Of a stretch of DNA of 45,301 bases, positions 1 through 7,814 are shown piece after piece. Within the stretch, counting starts at the first letter, position 1; every line of letters begins with the position of its first letter. The stretch is from assembly GCA_948466335.1 (NCBI GenBank), contig CAOKAE010000014.1, positions 1 to 45,301 on the forward strand, in the 5' to 3' direction. The notes beneath the pieces are model-generated. The model did not search any database. It saw only the letters and a program-made list of their open reading frames with translations, and was not told where the DNA came from. The stretch is from an uncultured Coriobacteriia bacterium (lineage in GTDB: Bacteria; Actinomycetota; Coriobacteriia; Coriobacteriales; QAMH01). A program made the position numbers and the translations under genes.

Positions 1-52
1 CGCCGGGCTCATAACCCGGAGGTCGTAGGTTCAAATCCTGCCCCCGCGACCA
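1..52 (+). tRNA. Initiator tRNA-fMet(CAT), 5' part outside window
   Basis: The window opens inside a tRNA. The anticodon stem pairs positions 3-7 with 15-19 around the loop CTCATAA, giving anticodon CAT at 10-12. Three G:C pairs next to the anticodon loop (GGG/CCC) are the hallmark of initiator tRNA, so this is fMet rather than elongator Met. The T arm (25-41), the 3' acceptor strand (42-48), discriminator A49 and an encoded CCA (50-52) follow. The D arm and 5' acceptor strand are missing because of the window edge. Confidence 0.95.
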
Positions 53-60
53 AACGCACA

Positions 61-90
61 CGGGCCAGCCAATCGGCTGGCCCGTTTTTT
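61..90 (+). terminator. Rho-independent terminator of tRNA-fMet
   Basis: A perfect 10-bp GC-rich stem (61-70 with 75-84), an AATC loop and a run of six T (85-90) lie 8 bases after the encoded CCA. This is a textbook intrinsic terminator for the tRNA transcript. Confidence 0.93.
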
Positions 91-123
91 GTTCCATCAA
101 TGCCATGCAGCATGCTGCGCGCG

Positions 124-160
124 AAACGAAAGCGGGCCGTCGAGCATATCGACGACCCGC
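124..160 (-). terminator. Intrinsic terminator of the 40-residue protein gene
   Basis: Positions 132-143 and 149-160 form a 12-bp stem. Read as minus-strand RNA the single irregular pair is a U-G wobble, whereas the plus-strand RNA would have a C-A mismatch, so the structure favours the minus strand. A T-rich tail (TTTCGTTT) follows on that strand. It lies 39 bases beyond the stop codon of the small gene. Confidence 0.6.
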
Positions 161-198
161 TTCCCGCTCAGGCCCGAGCGGTAGGATATTCTGCAAGC

Positions 199-321
199 TT
201 ACTTATCGCGAAGCTCCTCGGCCTTCTTCTCCTGCTCCTTGGCCTTGTCAACGGAGACGTCCTCCATGGCATCGCTCTCGAAGCTTTCGAATTCCTCGCT
301 CTTGCCCTTTTCTTCTGCCAT
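199..321 (-). CDS. Small acidic protein, 40 residues, unknown function
   Basis: Unrecognised small protein. The ATG at 321 is preceded by a purine-rich AAAGGGTG site about 8 bases upstream, a good ribosome site, so I take this start over a GTG at 438 that would give 79 residues. The product is almost entirely charged (Glu, Asp, Lys) with a helical, coiled-coil-like C-terminus rich in KAKEQEKKAEELRDK; it has no Cys, signal peptide or membrane segment. It stands alone between the fMet tRNA and the MFS gene, with its own -10 box (446-451) and terminator (124-160), which supports a real transcript. The composition resembles small cytosolic stress or chaperone-like peptides, but no function can be assigned. 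Confidence 0.65.
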   Translation of the reverse strand: MAEEKGKSEEFESFESDAMEDVSVDKAKEQEKKAEELRDK

Positions 322-445
322 GACAATCACCCTTTCCAATCGACGCATGTCCGTATGATGCCGTGATTGGGTGCTCTGGCTGTCTGCGAGCCGGATTGAC
401 GACTCCTGCAGGCTGCCTCGGCGCTCATTACCCTGCACCGAGAAT

Positions 446-451
446 ATTATA
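446..451 (-). promoter_or_regulatory. -10 box for the 40-residue protein gene
   Basis: A perfect TATAAT on the minus strand in an AT-rich stretch between two genes. No strong -35 is visible. Transcription would begin near 438-440, giving a leader of about 117 bases before the ATG at 321. Confidence 0.5.
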
Positions 452-557
452 CCGCTTACGGAATATTTGAGAACAAATATATTGAAACAGTCTTTCTAAT
501 CCGATTCGTCTTTTGTGTGACGGGGCGGATGTTGCCGCATCCGTCCTCCTGTGCGGC

Positions 558-1772
558 CTATGGCATCTTGCACAGGGCGAGGCACGCCGTGCCGATAAGC
601 CCGAGCGTCATCAGGACCAAGCCCGCGAACATCCAGTTCTCGAGCGTGGGGCCCAGCAGCATCTGGACGACGAAGGTGCCGAGGAACTGGCCGATTCCCT
701 GGAAGGTCACGAGAACGCCCATGCCGATGGACGCGAGTTCGGGACGGGGCAGCAGCTTGGCGAAGGCCGTCAGGAACATCGCGACGGCTCCCACGCTCAG
801 ACAGCCCATGACGATGACACCGACCCAAAGAAGCCAGCCCGTCTGCGTGTACATGAGGAAGGTGCATGGCCCCATGGTCAGCATGCCGATCAGCACGAGC
901 GGTTTGCACCGTCGCGTCTTGTCGGAGATGATGCCGAACAAGGGCGACGAGACAATCGAGATTAGCATAGGGGCCGTGCTGATGAAACCGGAGAAGGTTT
1001 GGTCGAAGCCCTGGAGCTGCAAGATGGTGGGAACGAACGATAGGACCGCGAGCAAGAGCATCTGGTAGATGACGAAGGCCACGAAGAAAAGCCCCGTGTT
1101 CCTGTTGAAGAGCTCGCGATAGCGGGGCTTTTCCATTGCCCCGTCGTGGGTTACGGGCGCCGAGGGCGGCTTGCGAATCACCACGAGCACGAGGACGGCC
1201 GCCGCTGCGGCGACGCCGGCGAAGATGAACCAGACGCCCGCAAAGCCGAGGTTCTCGAAGATCGTCGGCGTGATGATTGCCGCGGCACCTGACCCGAGGC
1301 ATCCCCATATGCCCCAGATGCCCATGGACGTCCCGATGTTTTCGGGGCGGACGTTTTGCTGGACGATGATGGGAGCGCAGGTCGTGAGCACGGTGAGTGC
1401 CACGCCCTCGACCGCACGCGAGAGAATGAGCACGGCGGAGACCTGGGCGAACGCCCCTATTAGCGAACCAAGGATCGCGATGCAGGATGCAACGATCATC
1501 ATGGTCTTCGCGCCAAAGCGCTGTGCGAGCGCACCCGAGGGGATGGCGGTAAAGATGGCCACGAGCGTGAATATCGACATGAGCCACGAGGCGGATTCGG
1601 CCGTCATGGAGAACATGCCCATGAGGTTTGTCATGATGGTCGGCACCTTGTACTGGACCATTCCGACCGAGATGCCGGCAACGAGCAGGACGATGCCGAC
1701 GATGAGGGGGTTCTGGTACGTGCGCGATGACTTCGCGTGGTCCTTCGAAGACGGGTTTGCCTCTGCGTTCAT
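558..1772 (-). CDS. MFS transporter (about 12 TM)
   Basis: Major facilitator superfamily membrane carrier of 404 residues. It begins with a short hydrophilic tail, then twelve predicted membrane segments starting near residue 25. The MFS loop 2-3 signature is visible as GALAQRFGAKTMM and the matching half-repeat loop as FGIISDKTRRCKP. The ATG at 1772 is chosen because AAGGAGG sits about 10 bases upstream; an in-frame TTG at 1778 is too close to that site. The overall look is that of the CynX/NimT or sugar-phosphate-like MFS porters, but the substrate cannot be read from sequence. It is transcribed in the same direction as the ABC operon upstream (2007-4982), 234 bases away, so read-through is possible. 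Family confident, substrate unknown. Confidence 0.85.
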   Translation of the reverse strand: MNAEANPSSKDHAKSSRTYQNPLIVGIVLLVAGISVGMVQYKVPTIMTNLMGMFSMTAESASWLMSIFTLVAIFTAIPSGALAQRFGAKTMMIVASCIAILGSLIGAFAQVSAVLILSRAVEGVALTVLTTCAPIIVQQNVRPENIGTSMGIWGIWGCLGSGAAAIITPTIFENLGFAGVWFIFAGVAAAAAVLVLVVIRKPPSAPVTHDGAMEKPRYRELFNRNTGLFFVAFVIYQMLLLAVLSFVPTILQLQGFDQTFSGFISTAPMLISIVSSPLFGIISDKTRRCKPLVLIGMLTMGPCTFLMYTQTGWLLWVGVIVMGCLSVGAVAMFLTAFAKLLPRPELASIGMGVLVTFQGIGQFLGTFVVQMLLGPTLENWMFAGLVLMTLGLIGTACLALCKMP

Positions 1773-1948
1773 GTTCAATGCTCCTCCTTGTCAAAGCGCC
1801 CCGCGGTCAGCAATGGCCGCGGGACGTTTCGTGCAATGCCCCAGACACGGTACGTGGCATGTGCCCGTGGGCAGCTTACGCGCGCGGACACGGCGCATCG
1901 CCCACCTTGGGAGGTGGTTGTGGGGATTAAACAGGAGGGTGAGGGTTA

Positions 1949-1981
1949 CGCCACCCGCAGGCGAGGACCTGGCGGGTGGCG
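1949..1981 (-). terminator. Hairpin after the ABC uptake operon
   Basis: A 10-bp perfect stem (1949-1958 with 1972-1981), extendable inward by AGG/CCT past one bulge, lies 26 bases beyond the stop codon of the lipoprotein gene. There is no T-run after it, so it may stabilise the 3' end or act as a weak terminator rather than a classical one. Confidence 0.4.
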
Positions 1982-2006
1982 GGGTTCGGGTCTACGCGCC
2001 CTTTGG

Positions 2007-3125
2007 CTACTTCGGCAGTGCCCCCGTGAGCAATTCGCTCAGTTCCGCATCTGTCAGGTCGTAGTCGTACATCGTCTTGTAATAGTCCATCGTGACATCC
2101 TCGATGCTGGTCTTGAAGGCGTCCGGGTACAGGAGTCTCGGCAGCCACTGCATGCCCATGAGCTGGTTCACGGTTGGGGGATTGTTCATCCAGCACCACG
2201 GGTCGTCCGGAACCTGATAGTAGTTGTCGTTGACGATGGCGGCGATGCCCTGCCAGGCGGGGTCGTCTCCCACGCTGTCGTAGATGCTGCCTTTCTGGAA
2301 GATGATGAGCTCGGGATTCCAAACCGCAATCTGCTCGAGGCTGATCTCGTTTCCGTTGCCCTTGCCCGACACGTCATCGACGACGACCACATTGTTCGCG
2401 ACCATGTCGATAACCTGGGCTTGGAATGATGTCTTTGCTATTGCGTTGAGACCGTTATTGCCGAGCAGGTACGCCATGTTGACGCGTTGCGACTCCGGAA
2501 TCGTCTTCATGGTGTCTTCGACTTCCGAGTACACCCGTGTGCAGTATTCGGAGAGCTTGTTACCGCGATCTTCCATGCTCAGGAGTTCGCCAAGGTTCTC
2601 ATAGGCCGCTCCGTAATCGGAGAGCTTCGCCTCGATGAAGATGCAGGGGATGCCCAATTGCTCCTGCAACGCATCCAGGCTTTCCGCCGTGTCCTTCTTC
2701 GCCTCGCCCGTATCTATGATGACCTGCGGCTTGGCGGCTGCCACGGCCTCGCGATTGAAATCATCCTTGGCCCCTAATACGGCACCGAAAATTGGCATGT
2801 CTTTGAATTTCTCGCCGAATATCGCGAGCTGGTCGTCGTTGAGCTCCTGGGAGAGACCGACCATCTTGTCGGGTGCCATCGTGAGCAACACTTGTTGCGC
2901 CGTGTGCCCGGACGGGCAGATCCTCTCCAAGTTGACGGGAATTTCGACCTCGCGCCCGAGCGAATCCGTGAAGACCCTTGTCTTTTCCGAGGCCTTGTCA
3001 GAGCCGCCGCTACCCGACGAGCATCCAGCAAGTGCCACGACTCCCAGACTCAGCGCTGCGACGCACATGAGCGTGAGCATGACCTTTCCAAAGCCCTTGA
3101 CGAGCTTCCCCTTATCGCGTTTCAT
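2007..3125 (-). CDS. Metal-chelate ABC transporter substrate-binding lipoprotein
   Basis: Binding protein of a FecCD-type importer, 372 residues, anchored outside the membrane. A lipoprotein signal ends in the lipobox LAGC with Cys35, followed by a Ser/Gly linker. The mature part shows the two-lobe periplasmic-binding (BtuF/FepB-like) fold: a start with FTDSLGREVEIP, typical of the family, the sequence RICPSGHTAQQVLL, then a middle helix region and WNPELIIFQKGS, which matches the usual 'NPDLII' motif of the second lobe. It is the last gene of the operon permease-ATPase-binding protein and overlaps the ATPase gene by 14 bases, so they are translationally coupled. The ligand could be a siderophore, haem or a corrinoid; the adjacent DUF364 and NTPase genes favour a metal chelate. 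Confidence 0.9.
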   Translation of the reverse strand: MKRDKGKLVKGFGKVMLTLMCVAALSLGVVALAGCSSGSGGSDKASEKTRVFTDSLGREVEIPVNLERICPSGHTAQQVLLTMAPDKMVGLSQELNDDQLAIFGEKFKDMPIFGAVLGAKDDFNREAVAAAKPQVIIDTGEAKKDTAESLDALQEQLGIPCIFIEAKLSDYGAAYENLGELLSMEDRGNKLSEYCTRVYSEVEDTMKTIPESQRVNMAYLLGNNGLNAIAKTSFQAQVIDMVANNVVVVDDVSGKGNGNEISLEQIAVWNPELIIFQKGSIYDSVGDDPAWQGIAAIVNDNYYQVPDDPWCWMNNPPTVNQLMGMQWLPRLLYPDAFKTSIEDVTMDYYKTMYDYDLTDAELSELLTGALPK

Positions 3126-3924
3126 AGTCCATCCTTTCCTGCCGTGCTTCTATTTCGTGCTTGGGCACGCAGATGCGCACCTTATCGCCATAGAGGGAGT
3201 TGACCTCGACATCGACGCTGTAGAGCCCGCTGATGAGCTCGGAGGTGATTACCTCATGAGGGGTGCCATAGGCATCGATGCGCCCGTCTTTGAGGACGAG
3301 GGTTCTGTCGGAGTACAAAAACGCATGGTCGGGGTTATGCGTGGACTGGATGATGGAGAGTCCCTCGTGCGCAAGCTGGCGCACGCAAGAGAGTACGCGC
3401 ACGGTGTTACCGTAGTCGAGTGCGCTCGTGGGTTCGTCCATGACAATGGTGCGGGCGTTTTGGGCAAGCGCACGGGCGATGAGAACGAGTTGTTGTTCAC
3501 CGCCCGAAATCTGCGTGTACATGCGATGGGCGAAGTCGGCGATTCCGATGCGCTCGAGCGCACCGTAGGCCCGTTGCCGCTGCGCTTCGCCGGGATTGGT
3601 CAGCATCTTGAGGTCGCTGCCCGTTGCCATGAGCACGACGTCGACAACCTCGTAGTCGTAGACGGAGGCGTGCGTCTGCGGAATATACGATATCTCGCGG
3701 GCCCGTTCCCTGATTGAAAGCGACTTGATGTCCTTGTCGTTGACGAGGACGCGCCCCGTATAGTGTTGGTTGAGGCCGAGTATGCAGCGAAACAGCGTCG
3801 ACTTTCCCACTCCGTTGGGGCCGAGGACGTTTACGAGCATTCCGTCTGGGATGTCGAAGCTCAGGTCGTGGAGAACCTGCTTGCTGCCGTACGAGAAGCT
3901 CAGGTTTTCGATGGAGATGCTCAT
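3112..3924 (-). CDS. Metal-chelate ABC transporter ATP-binding protein
   Basis: ATPase subunit of a FecCD-type importer, 270 residues, cytoplasmic. Walker A is GPNGVGKS (35-42), the ABC signature SGGEQ (140-144), Walker B VMDEP (161-165) and the H-loop His196; the Q-loop lies in IPQTHA. This is the usual length for the FepC/BtuD class. The ATG at 3924 overlaps the permease stop codon as ATGA, and a purine-rich AAGAAGAAG precedes it. A much longer upstream extension of the frame only covers permease coding sequence and is rejected. The protein should power transport through the permease encoded just before it. Confidence 0.95.
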   Translation of the reverse strand: MSISIENLSFSYGSKQVLHDLSFDIPDGMLVNVLGPNGVGKSTLFRCILGLNQHYTGRVLVNDKDIKSLSIRERAREISYIPQTHASVYDYEVVDVVLMATGSDLKMLTNPGEAQRQRAYGALERIGIADFAHRMYTQISGGEQQLVLIARALAQNARTIVMDEPTSALDYGNTVRVLSCVRQLAHEGLSIIQSTHNPDHAFLYSDRTLVLKDGRIDAYGTPHEVITSELISGLYSVDVEVNSLYGDKVRICVPKHEIEARQERMDYETR

Positions 3925-4982
3925 ATCTTCTTCTTCCGCGTGATGAGGTACAGGAAGAAGGGTGCGCCGACGAAGGCGGTGAGTATGCCGATGGGAATCT
4001 CGGCCGTGGTTGCCAGACGGGCGATATCGTCCACGACTAGCAGAAAGCCGGCGCCCATGAGCATCGATGCGGGGATGAGCTTGCGGTAGTCTGCGCCGAT
4101 GAGCATGCGGCATAGATGCGGAATGACAAGGCCCACCCAGCCGATCATACCGGTGACGGACACGCAAGCTGCCGTAACGAACGTTGCTGCCACGATGACG
4201 ATGACGCGGATGACCCGAGCGTTCACACCCATGGTGGAGGCCTCGTCATCGCCCATGGTCAGGATGTTGATGCGCCAGCGCAGCGCGAACAACACGGCGC
4301 AGCCTATCAGCAGGATGGGGAACACGATGCCCACCTGGCTCATCTTCGCGCCGGTCAGGCTGCCCATGAGCCAGTAGGTGATGTCAGCCAGCTCGTCGTT
4401 GTTAGGGTCGGCGATGAGCTTGGTATAGGAGACGCCGGCTTGGAAGAGGGAGCTGACCATGACGCCGGCAAGCACCACCACCATCATGTGGTTTCCCTTG
4501 GCCCGCGAGCTGATGAGTAGCACGAGGAACACCGTGAACAGGGACATGAAGAACGCCGACACCGACACCATGGCGCCAGTAAATCCTGCCAGGATGGCCA
4601 GGGCGGCTCCAAAGGCGGCTCCTTGGCTGGCGCCCAGTATATCGGGTGAGACGAGCGGGTTCTGGAACGTGCCCTGGTAGGCGGCGCCGGCTACGGACAG
4701 GCAACAACCTACCATCAGGGCCAGCAGAATGCGCGGTAGTCGCACGTTGAAGAACAGGGTGGCCTGCTGGTCGGTCCAGGATTGCTCGATAGGCACGACG
4801 CAGTTTACGAGCATCTCGATGGCCTGGATTGGGTCGATGGGGTAGCGACCAAGCAGGAGCGAGATGCCGACGATCACGACAACGCCGATGGCGAGGCCGG
4901 TGATGATGGCATTGGCGCGTCGTGCCGAATGTGACAGGCTCTTGTGAGACAAGCCTGTTCCTGAGTGGGAAATCTCATTCAT
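3921..4982 (-). CDS. FecCD-family ABC transporter permease
   Basis: Membrane subunit of the importer, 353 residues, about ten predicted membrane helices, matching BtuC/FepD length. Typical family segments are visible: RLPRILLALMVGCCLSVAGAAYQGTFQNPLVSPDILG split over residues 84-120, and near the end GLVIPHLCRMLIGADYRKLIP, which carries the ATPase-coupling loop, then a terminal EIPIGILTAFVGAPFF. AAGGAT lies 7 bases before the ATG at 4982. It is the first gene of the operon. Its upstream region is short and AT-rich with a TATAAT box and holds no B12 box, so this transporter is not under the cobalamin riboswitch type seen at 15.5 kb. Confidence 0.93.
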   Translation of the reverse strand: MNEISHSGTGLSHKSLSHSARRANAIITGLAIGVVVIVGISLLLGRYPIDPIQAIEMLVNCVVPIEQSWTDQQATLFFNVRLPRILLALMVGCCLSVAGAAYQGTFQNPLVSPDILGASQGAAFGAALAILAGFTGAMVSVSAFFMSLFTVFLVLLISSRAKGNHMMVVVLAGVMVSSLFQAGVSYTKLIADPNNDELADITYWLMGSLTGAKMSQVGIVFPILLIGCAVLFALRWRINILTMGDDEASTMGVNARVIRVIVIVAATFVTAACVSVTGMIGWVGLVIPHLCRMLIGADYRKLIPASMLMGAGFLLVVDDIARLATTAEIPIGILTAFVGAPFFLYLITRKKKI

Positions 4983-5016
4983 AATTATCCTTATAAAAGA
5001 ATAGTAACGATGAAGA

Positions 5017-5022
5017 ATTATA
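5017..5022 (-). promoter_or_regulatory. -10 box of the metal-chelate ABC operon
   Basis: TATAAT on the minus strand, preceded by TGTA, in an 82-base AT-rich gap between the NTPase gene and the permease gene. The leader would be only about 30 bases. No clear -35 is present, which fits an activated or repressed promoter. Confidence 0.5.
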
Positions 5023-5064
5023 TACAGCTAAGAATAAAAATGCGCGGAAATTTTCTTTTCAGGA

Positions 5065-5679
5065 TTATTTGTTCGCCAAGTGGTGCATGATTGCCGACGC
5101 GCTCTCCGCGCAAGGCGAAACGCACATCGCTCCGCCCCACGTCTTGCCAAAGCGACGTTCGACTTCCTCGGCAAATCGCTGTCTCGTCACGACAAGAGCG
5201 TTCTCGATTCCCTTTTGCGGCCCTGCTTCAAGGAGCCTGATGGCCTCGATAAGACCACCGTCGTACTCGAGTTCGAGACGCCCGAGCTCGTCGATGACGA
5301 GGAGCGCGGGGCACGCGTCGACCATGGCGTGGCGGGGAAGTCCTGCAAGATGACGATTCACGTGCGCGAGCGCTCCTTCGTCGATATGCCAGGCAAGGCC
5401 CACGCGCCCCGCTTGGCTTTCCTCGACATACGCCCCGCTCTCTCGCGCGAGGTCAACGCGTTGGGCAAAAGGGATGCGAATACGGTCGGGGAGGAGAAGG
5501 TTCTCTATTCCGAGTTTCTCGTATCCCTGGTCGTTTGCCGCGTCGCTATCTGACTCGATCCAGACACCGGGGGCGATAACGCCAAGGCAGGTAGTTCCGG
5601 TTTGCCCAAGCTTGTCGACGAGCTGCTCGAGCCAGCGGCTTTTGCCGATTTGCACTTCGCCTGTGAGGATGAACAGCAT
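5065..5679 (-). CDS. THEP1-like P-loop nucleoside triphosphatase
   Basis: Small P-loop NTPase of 204 residues related to the NTPase_1/THEP1 family. Walker A is GEVQIGKS (7-14) at the very N-terminus, and Walker B is LLVIDE (126-131) followed by LGRLEL, as in this family where the sequence 'DEiGkmEl' is usual. The C-terminus is rich in Cys/His (CVSPCAES, IMHHLANK). The family hydrolyses ATP/GTP in vitro; its biological role is not settled. It sits between a metal-chelate ABC operon (same strand, downstream) and a divergent DUF364 gene; similar NTPases occur next to metal or cofactor loci. A role in that pathway is an inference. The ATG at 5679 lies close to the divergent promoter. Confidence 0.8.
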   Translation of the reverse strand: MLFILTGEVQIGKSRWLEQLVDKLGQTGTTCLGVIAPGVWIESDSDAANDQGYEKLGIENLLLPDRIRIPFAQRVDLARESGAYVEESQAGRVGLAWHIDEGALAHVNRHLAGLPRHAMVDACPALLVIDELGRLELEYDGGLIEAIRLLEAGPQKGIENALVVTRQRFAEEVERRFGKTWGGAMCVSPCAESASAIMHHLANK

Positions 5680-5705
5680 CTGCCGAACCTTCCGCCGATT
5701 CCATT

Positions 5706-5744
5706 ATTATACTTAGATAAATATTATAGTATTAAAAGTATAGT
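5706..5744. promoter_or_regulatory. Divergent promoter island (NTPase / DUF364)
   Basis: A strongly AT-rich island between two divergent genes. It contains a minus-strand TATAAT (5706-5711) for the NTPase gene and two plus-strand TATAGT boxes (5725-5730 and 5739-5744) for the DUF364 gene. The inverted pair ATACT/AGTAT and the repeated AGTAT spacing make it a plausible site for a shared regulator, but no known operator can be named. Confidence 0.45.
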
Positions 5745-5781
5745 TAGCTGCAAATGTTATCTCGTGTGCGGAGGAGCTGAT

Positions 5782-6555
5782 ATGCCTTGGTCTTTGTATG
5801 ATGAGCTTATCGAAGGAGTTTCCGAGGATGTTCTCGTTACTGACTATTGTCTAGGGACAAACTGGAGCTACGTGGAGGCAGAAAGCGGGCTTGGCATCTC
5901 GTTCACCTGTCGCGGCGGAGCACGTAAGCCGGGCGACAGTCGTAACTTTTGTGGATTGCCCTTGCGTGAATTGGCGGGCCTCAGCAAATCCTGGCGTTTC
6001 GAGGAAGCGACACTGGGCATTGCGGCACTGAATGCCTGGTATGCGCGTAAGCCCATGATCGACAAGTTCAACGTTGCATATGACGAGCCGGTAGAACTTC
6101 CCGATGGGTTGATTCGCGAGAAGGACGCGTTCGAGATGCTGCGCCCGCGCATTGAGGCCAAGAAGGATGCCCATGTTGTCGTGGTGGGGCACTTCCCCCA
6201 TGTAGACAGGATTGCGGAATATGCAAAGCTCACGGTGCTCGAGCGCAATTGCCGCGATGAACTCGATATGCCCGATCCGGCTTGCGAGTATATCATGCCC
6301 CAAGCCGACTATGCCTTCATCACGGGCGTGACGTTGGAGAACAAGACGGCTCCGCGCTTGCTTGAGCTTGCGAATAATGCGTTCGTGACCATGGTTGGCC
6401 CGTCTGTCGTCATGGCGCAGCCGCTCTTTGATGCGGGAGTCGACATGGCCGCTGGTAGCATCGTTTTCGATGCCGAACTTGCGAAGCACTCCGTGAAAGC
6501 GGGTGGTAGAATGCCCTTTGGCAGTGCATTGCAGATGGTGGCGATTACGGAGTAG
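5782..6555 (+). CDS. DUF4213/DUF364 putative metal-chelation protein
   Basis: Cytoplasmic protein of 257 residues with an N-terminal DUF4213 (enolase N-terminal-like) part and a C-terminal DUF364 (Rossmann-like) part. Visible family segments are GGARKPGDSRNF in the first part and VVVGHFPHVDR, ADYAFITGVTLENKT and TMVGPSVVM in the second; GGRMPFGSALQ near the end is also typical. The family is described as putative heavy-metal chelation and is often found beside metal or siderophore ABC transporters, which agrees with the FecCD operon here. The ATG at 5782 is selected because GGAGGAG lies 5 bases upstream; the frame is open further upstream but that part overlaps the divergent gene. Biochemical role unknown. 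Confidence 0.85.
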   Translation: MPWSLYDELIEGVSEDVLVTDYCLGTNWSYVEAESGLGISFTCRGGARKPGDSRNFCGLPLRELAGLSKSWRFEEATLGIAALNAWYARKPMIDKFNVAYDEPVELPDGLIREKDAFEMLRPRIEAKKDAHVVVVGHFPHVDRIAEYAKLTVLERNCRDELDMPDPACEYIMPQADYAFITGVTLENKTAPRLLELANNAFVTMVGPSVVMAQPLFDAGVDMAAGSIVFDAELAKHSVKAGGRMPFGSALQMVAITE

Positions 6556-6561
6556 GGGGAT

Positions 6562-6586
6562 GTGACAGGTGTCAGGCACCTGTCAC
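6562..6586. repeat. Hairpin repeat A (loop TCAGG)
   Basis: Perfect 10-bp inverted repeat (6562-6571 with 6577-6586) with the five-base loop TCAGG, between convergent genes. It contains the GGTGTCAGGCACC core seen in several other hairpins of this window. No T-tail, so it is not a classical terminator. Confidence 0.85.
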
Positions 6587-6587
6587 T

Positions 6588-7814
6588 TTACGCGCCTACC
6601 GTTATCTCGGCGGCGCGGTTGCCGCCGGCCTCGGATGTCTGCAAGCGTTTGCGGCCGGCCACGAGCGACACGCAGGCGAGCGCCAACGCGAAGAGCAGCA
6701 GTACGCCGATGTGCCCGAAGACGGTCTGGAAGGCTGCGGCATCTGACGCATGCGCGGCAATGGAGCATGCCGTCGCGTACCAGTAGCCCGGAAGCCCATG
6801 GGCGAGCGTGGCGACTTCGGGCGAGAGCAGGTCGAGGGATATCCATGCGCCGCCGAAGAACGAGATGACCATGCCGACGATGTTACCCGCCGCATTGCAG
6901 ACGATGGAGCTTGCGCCGAGCTGGCCGAGCAACAGGCCGAATGTGAGCGGCACGCAGCAGAACGCGAGCATGCTCAGCGCGCAGAGGACGAGCCCGACGG
7001 GGCCGATTTGGGCGGCGGCCTCGGAGAACACCACGAGTCCCAGGCAGAAGGTCCACGCCCAGGCGACGAGCGTCACGACCGCGCATGCGGCGGCAAGCTG
7101 CACGTTGTAGGCGACGAAGCTCAAGGGCGACGAGAGGTTGCGTCGCCGCACGTCGACGCGGCCCAGGGTCGTGACGAGCAGTCCTACACACACAGTGATG
7201 CCGGCAAAGAGCGTGTAGGTACTCCATTGCAGGTAGAACACGAAGCGGTCGGCTTCGGAAACGGACGCGCTGCTTTCGACCACGCTTACGTCGGCGCGTT
7301 CGTCTGCAAACGTCGATGCCTCTTCCACTGCCTGCGCGATCGAGGCGTCCGGCTTGGCAACCAGCAGCGTGCGCACCATGCCCAGAAAGCCGTTCACTCC
7401 CTGGTCGACGAACTCTCCCTCCATGGAGTAGAAGCTGAACACGGTTTCCATGACGGGGCTTTCCTCGCCATCACGTGCCGCCTCGACGAAGGCGTTCTCG
7501 AAGCCCTCGGGGATGATGAGCAGGTAGTCGACCTGTCCCTTCGCCACGGCATCTTGGATCTGGCGCGTGTTGTCTTCGATGGCGATGGCGTTGCCTTCGG
7601 CATGCAGGCGGTCTTCGACGGCGGCGGATAGCTCGCTTTGGTCACGGTCGATGACGGCGAAGTCATAGGCGGGGCGCTCGAAATCGCCACCGGGATTTCC
7701 GAAGCTGAATGACATCGCCATGAACAGGCCCATGAAGCTCAAGCCCACGATGTAAATCAAGGGGAAGGCGATGTTGCCGCGGATGATGCGCATGGCGCAC
7801 TTAAAGACTTGCAT
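6588..7814 (-). CDS. ABC-2 type transporter permease (second)
   Basis: Membrane subunit of an ABC exporter, 408 residues. One N-terminal membrane helix (about 13-35) is followed by a roughly 170-residue extracytoplasmic domain with FAVIDRDQSELSAAVEDRL, then about five C-terminal helices from residue 205. This is the ABC-2/YhgE-like topology used for exporting drugs, peptides or glycans. ATG at 7814 has GAGGAGG 5 bases upstream. It overlaps the first permease gene by 14 bases and should pair with it as a heterodimer. The stop codon lies 1 base from hairpin repeat A. Substrate unknown. Confidence 0.88.
   Translation of the reverse strand: MQVFKCAMRIIRGNIAFPLIYIVGLSFMGLFMAMSFSFGNPGGDFERPAYDFAVIDRDQSELSAAVEDRLHAEGNAIAIEDNTRQIQDAVAKGQVDYLLIIPEGFENAFVEAARDGEESPVMETVFSFYSMEGEFVDQGVNGFLGMVRTLLVAKPDASIAQAVEEASTFADERADVSVVESSASVSEADRFVFYLQWSTYTLFAGITVCVGLLVTTLGRVDVRRRNLSSPLSFVAYNVQLAAACAVVTLVAWAWTFCLGLVVFSEAAAQIGPVGLVLCALSMLAFCCVPLTFGLLLGQLGASSIVCNAAGNIVGMVISFFGGAWISLDLLSPEVATLAHGLPGYWYATACSIAAHASDAAAFQTVFGHIGVLLLFALALACVSLVAGRKRLQTSEAGGNRAAEITVGA

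Noticed and set aside
199-438. 79-codon version of the small acidic protein, starting at GTG 438
   Set aside because: The GTG would be leaderless relative to the -10 box, but the extra 39 residues look non-coding and the ATG at 321 has a good ribosome site.
496-1794. A long open frame antisense-offset to the MFS gene, encoding an Arg/His-rich product
   Set aside because: Its composition (runs of Arg, His, Pro) is that of a shadow frame in GC-rich DNA; the MFS frame has clear membrane helices and a ribosome site. The same holds for similar long frames opposite other genes.
1800-1822. CCCGCGG inverted repeat upstream of the MFS gene as attenuator
   Set aside because: Seven-base arms only, no T-run on either strand, and no partner structure that would explain switching.
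4983-5064. Cobalamin riboswitch before the FecCD transporter
   Set aside because: The gap is only 82 bases, AT-rich, and has no B12 box.
5025-5750. Shared heptamer TTAGCTG before the FecCD permease and DUF364 genes as a metal-regulator box
   Set aside because: Only seven bases, placed differently relative to the -10 boxes, and no match to DtxR, Fur or Zur consensus; could be chance.
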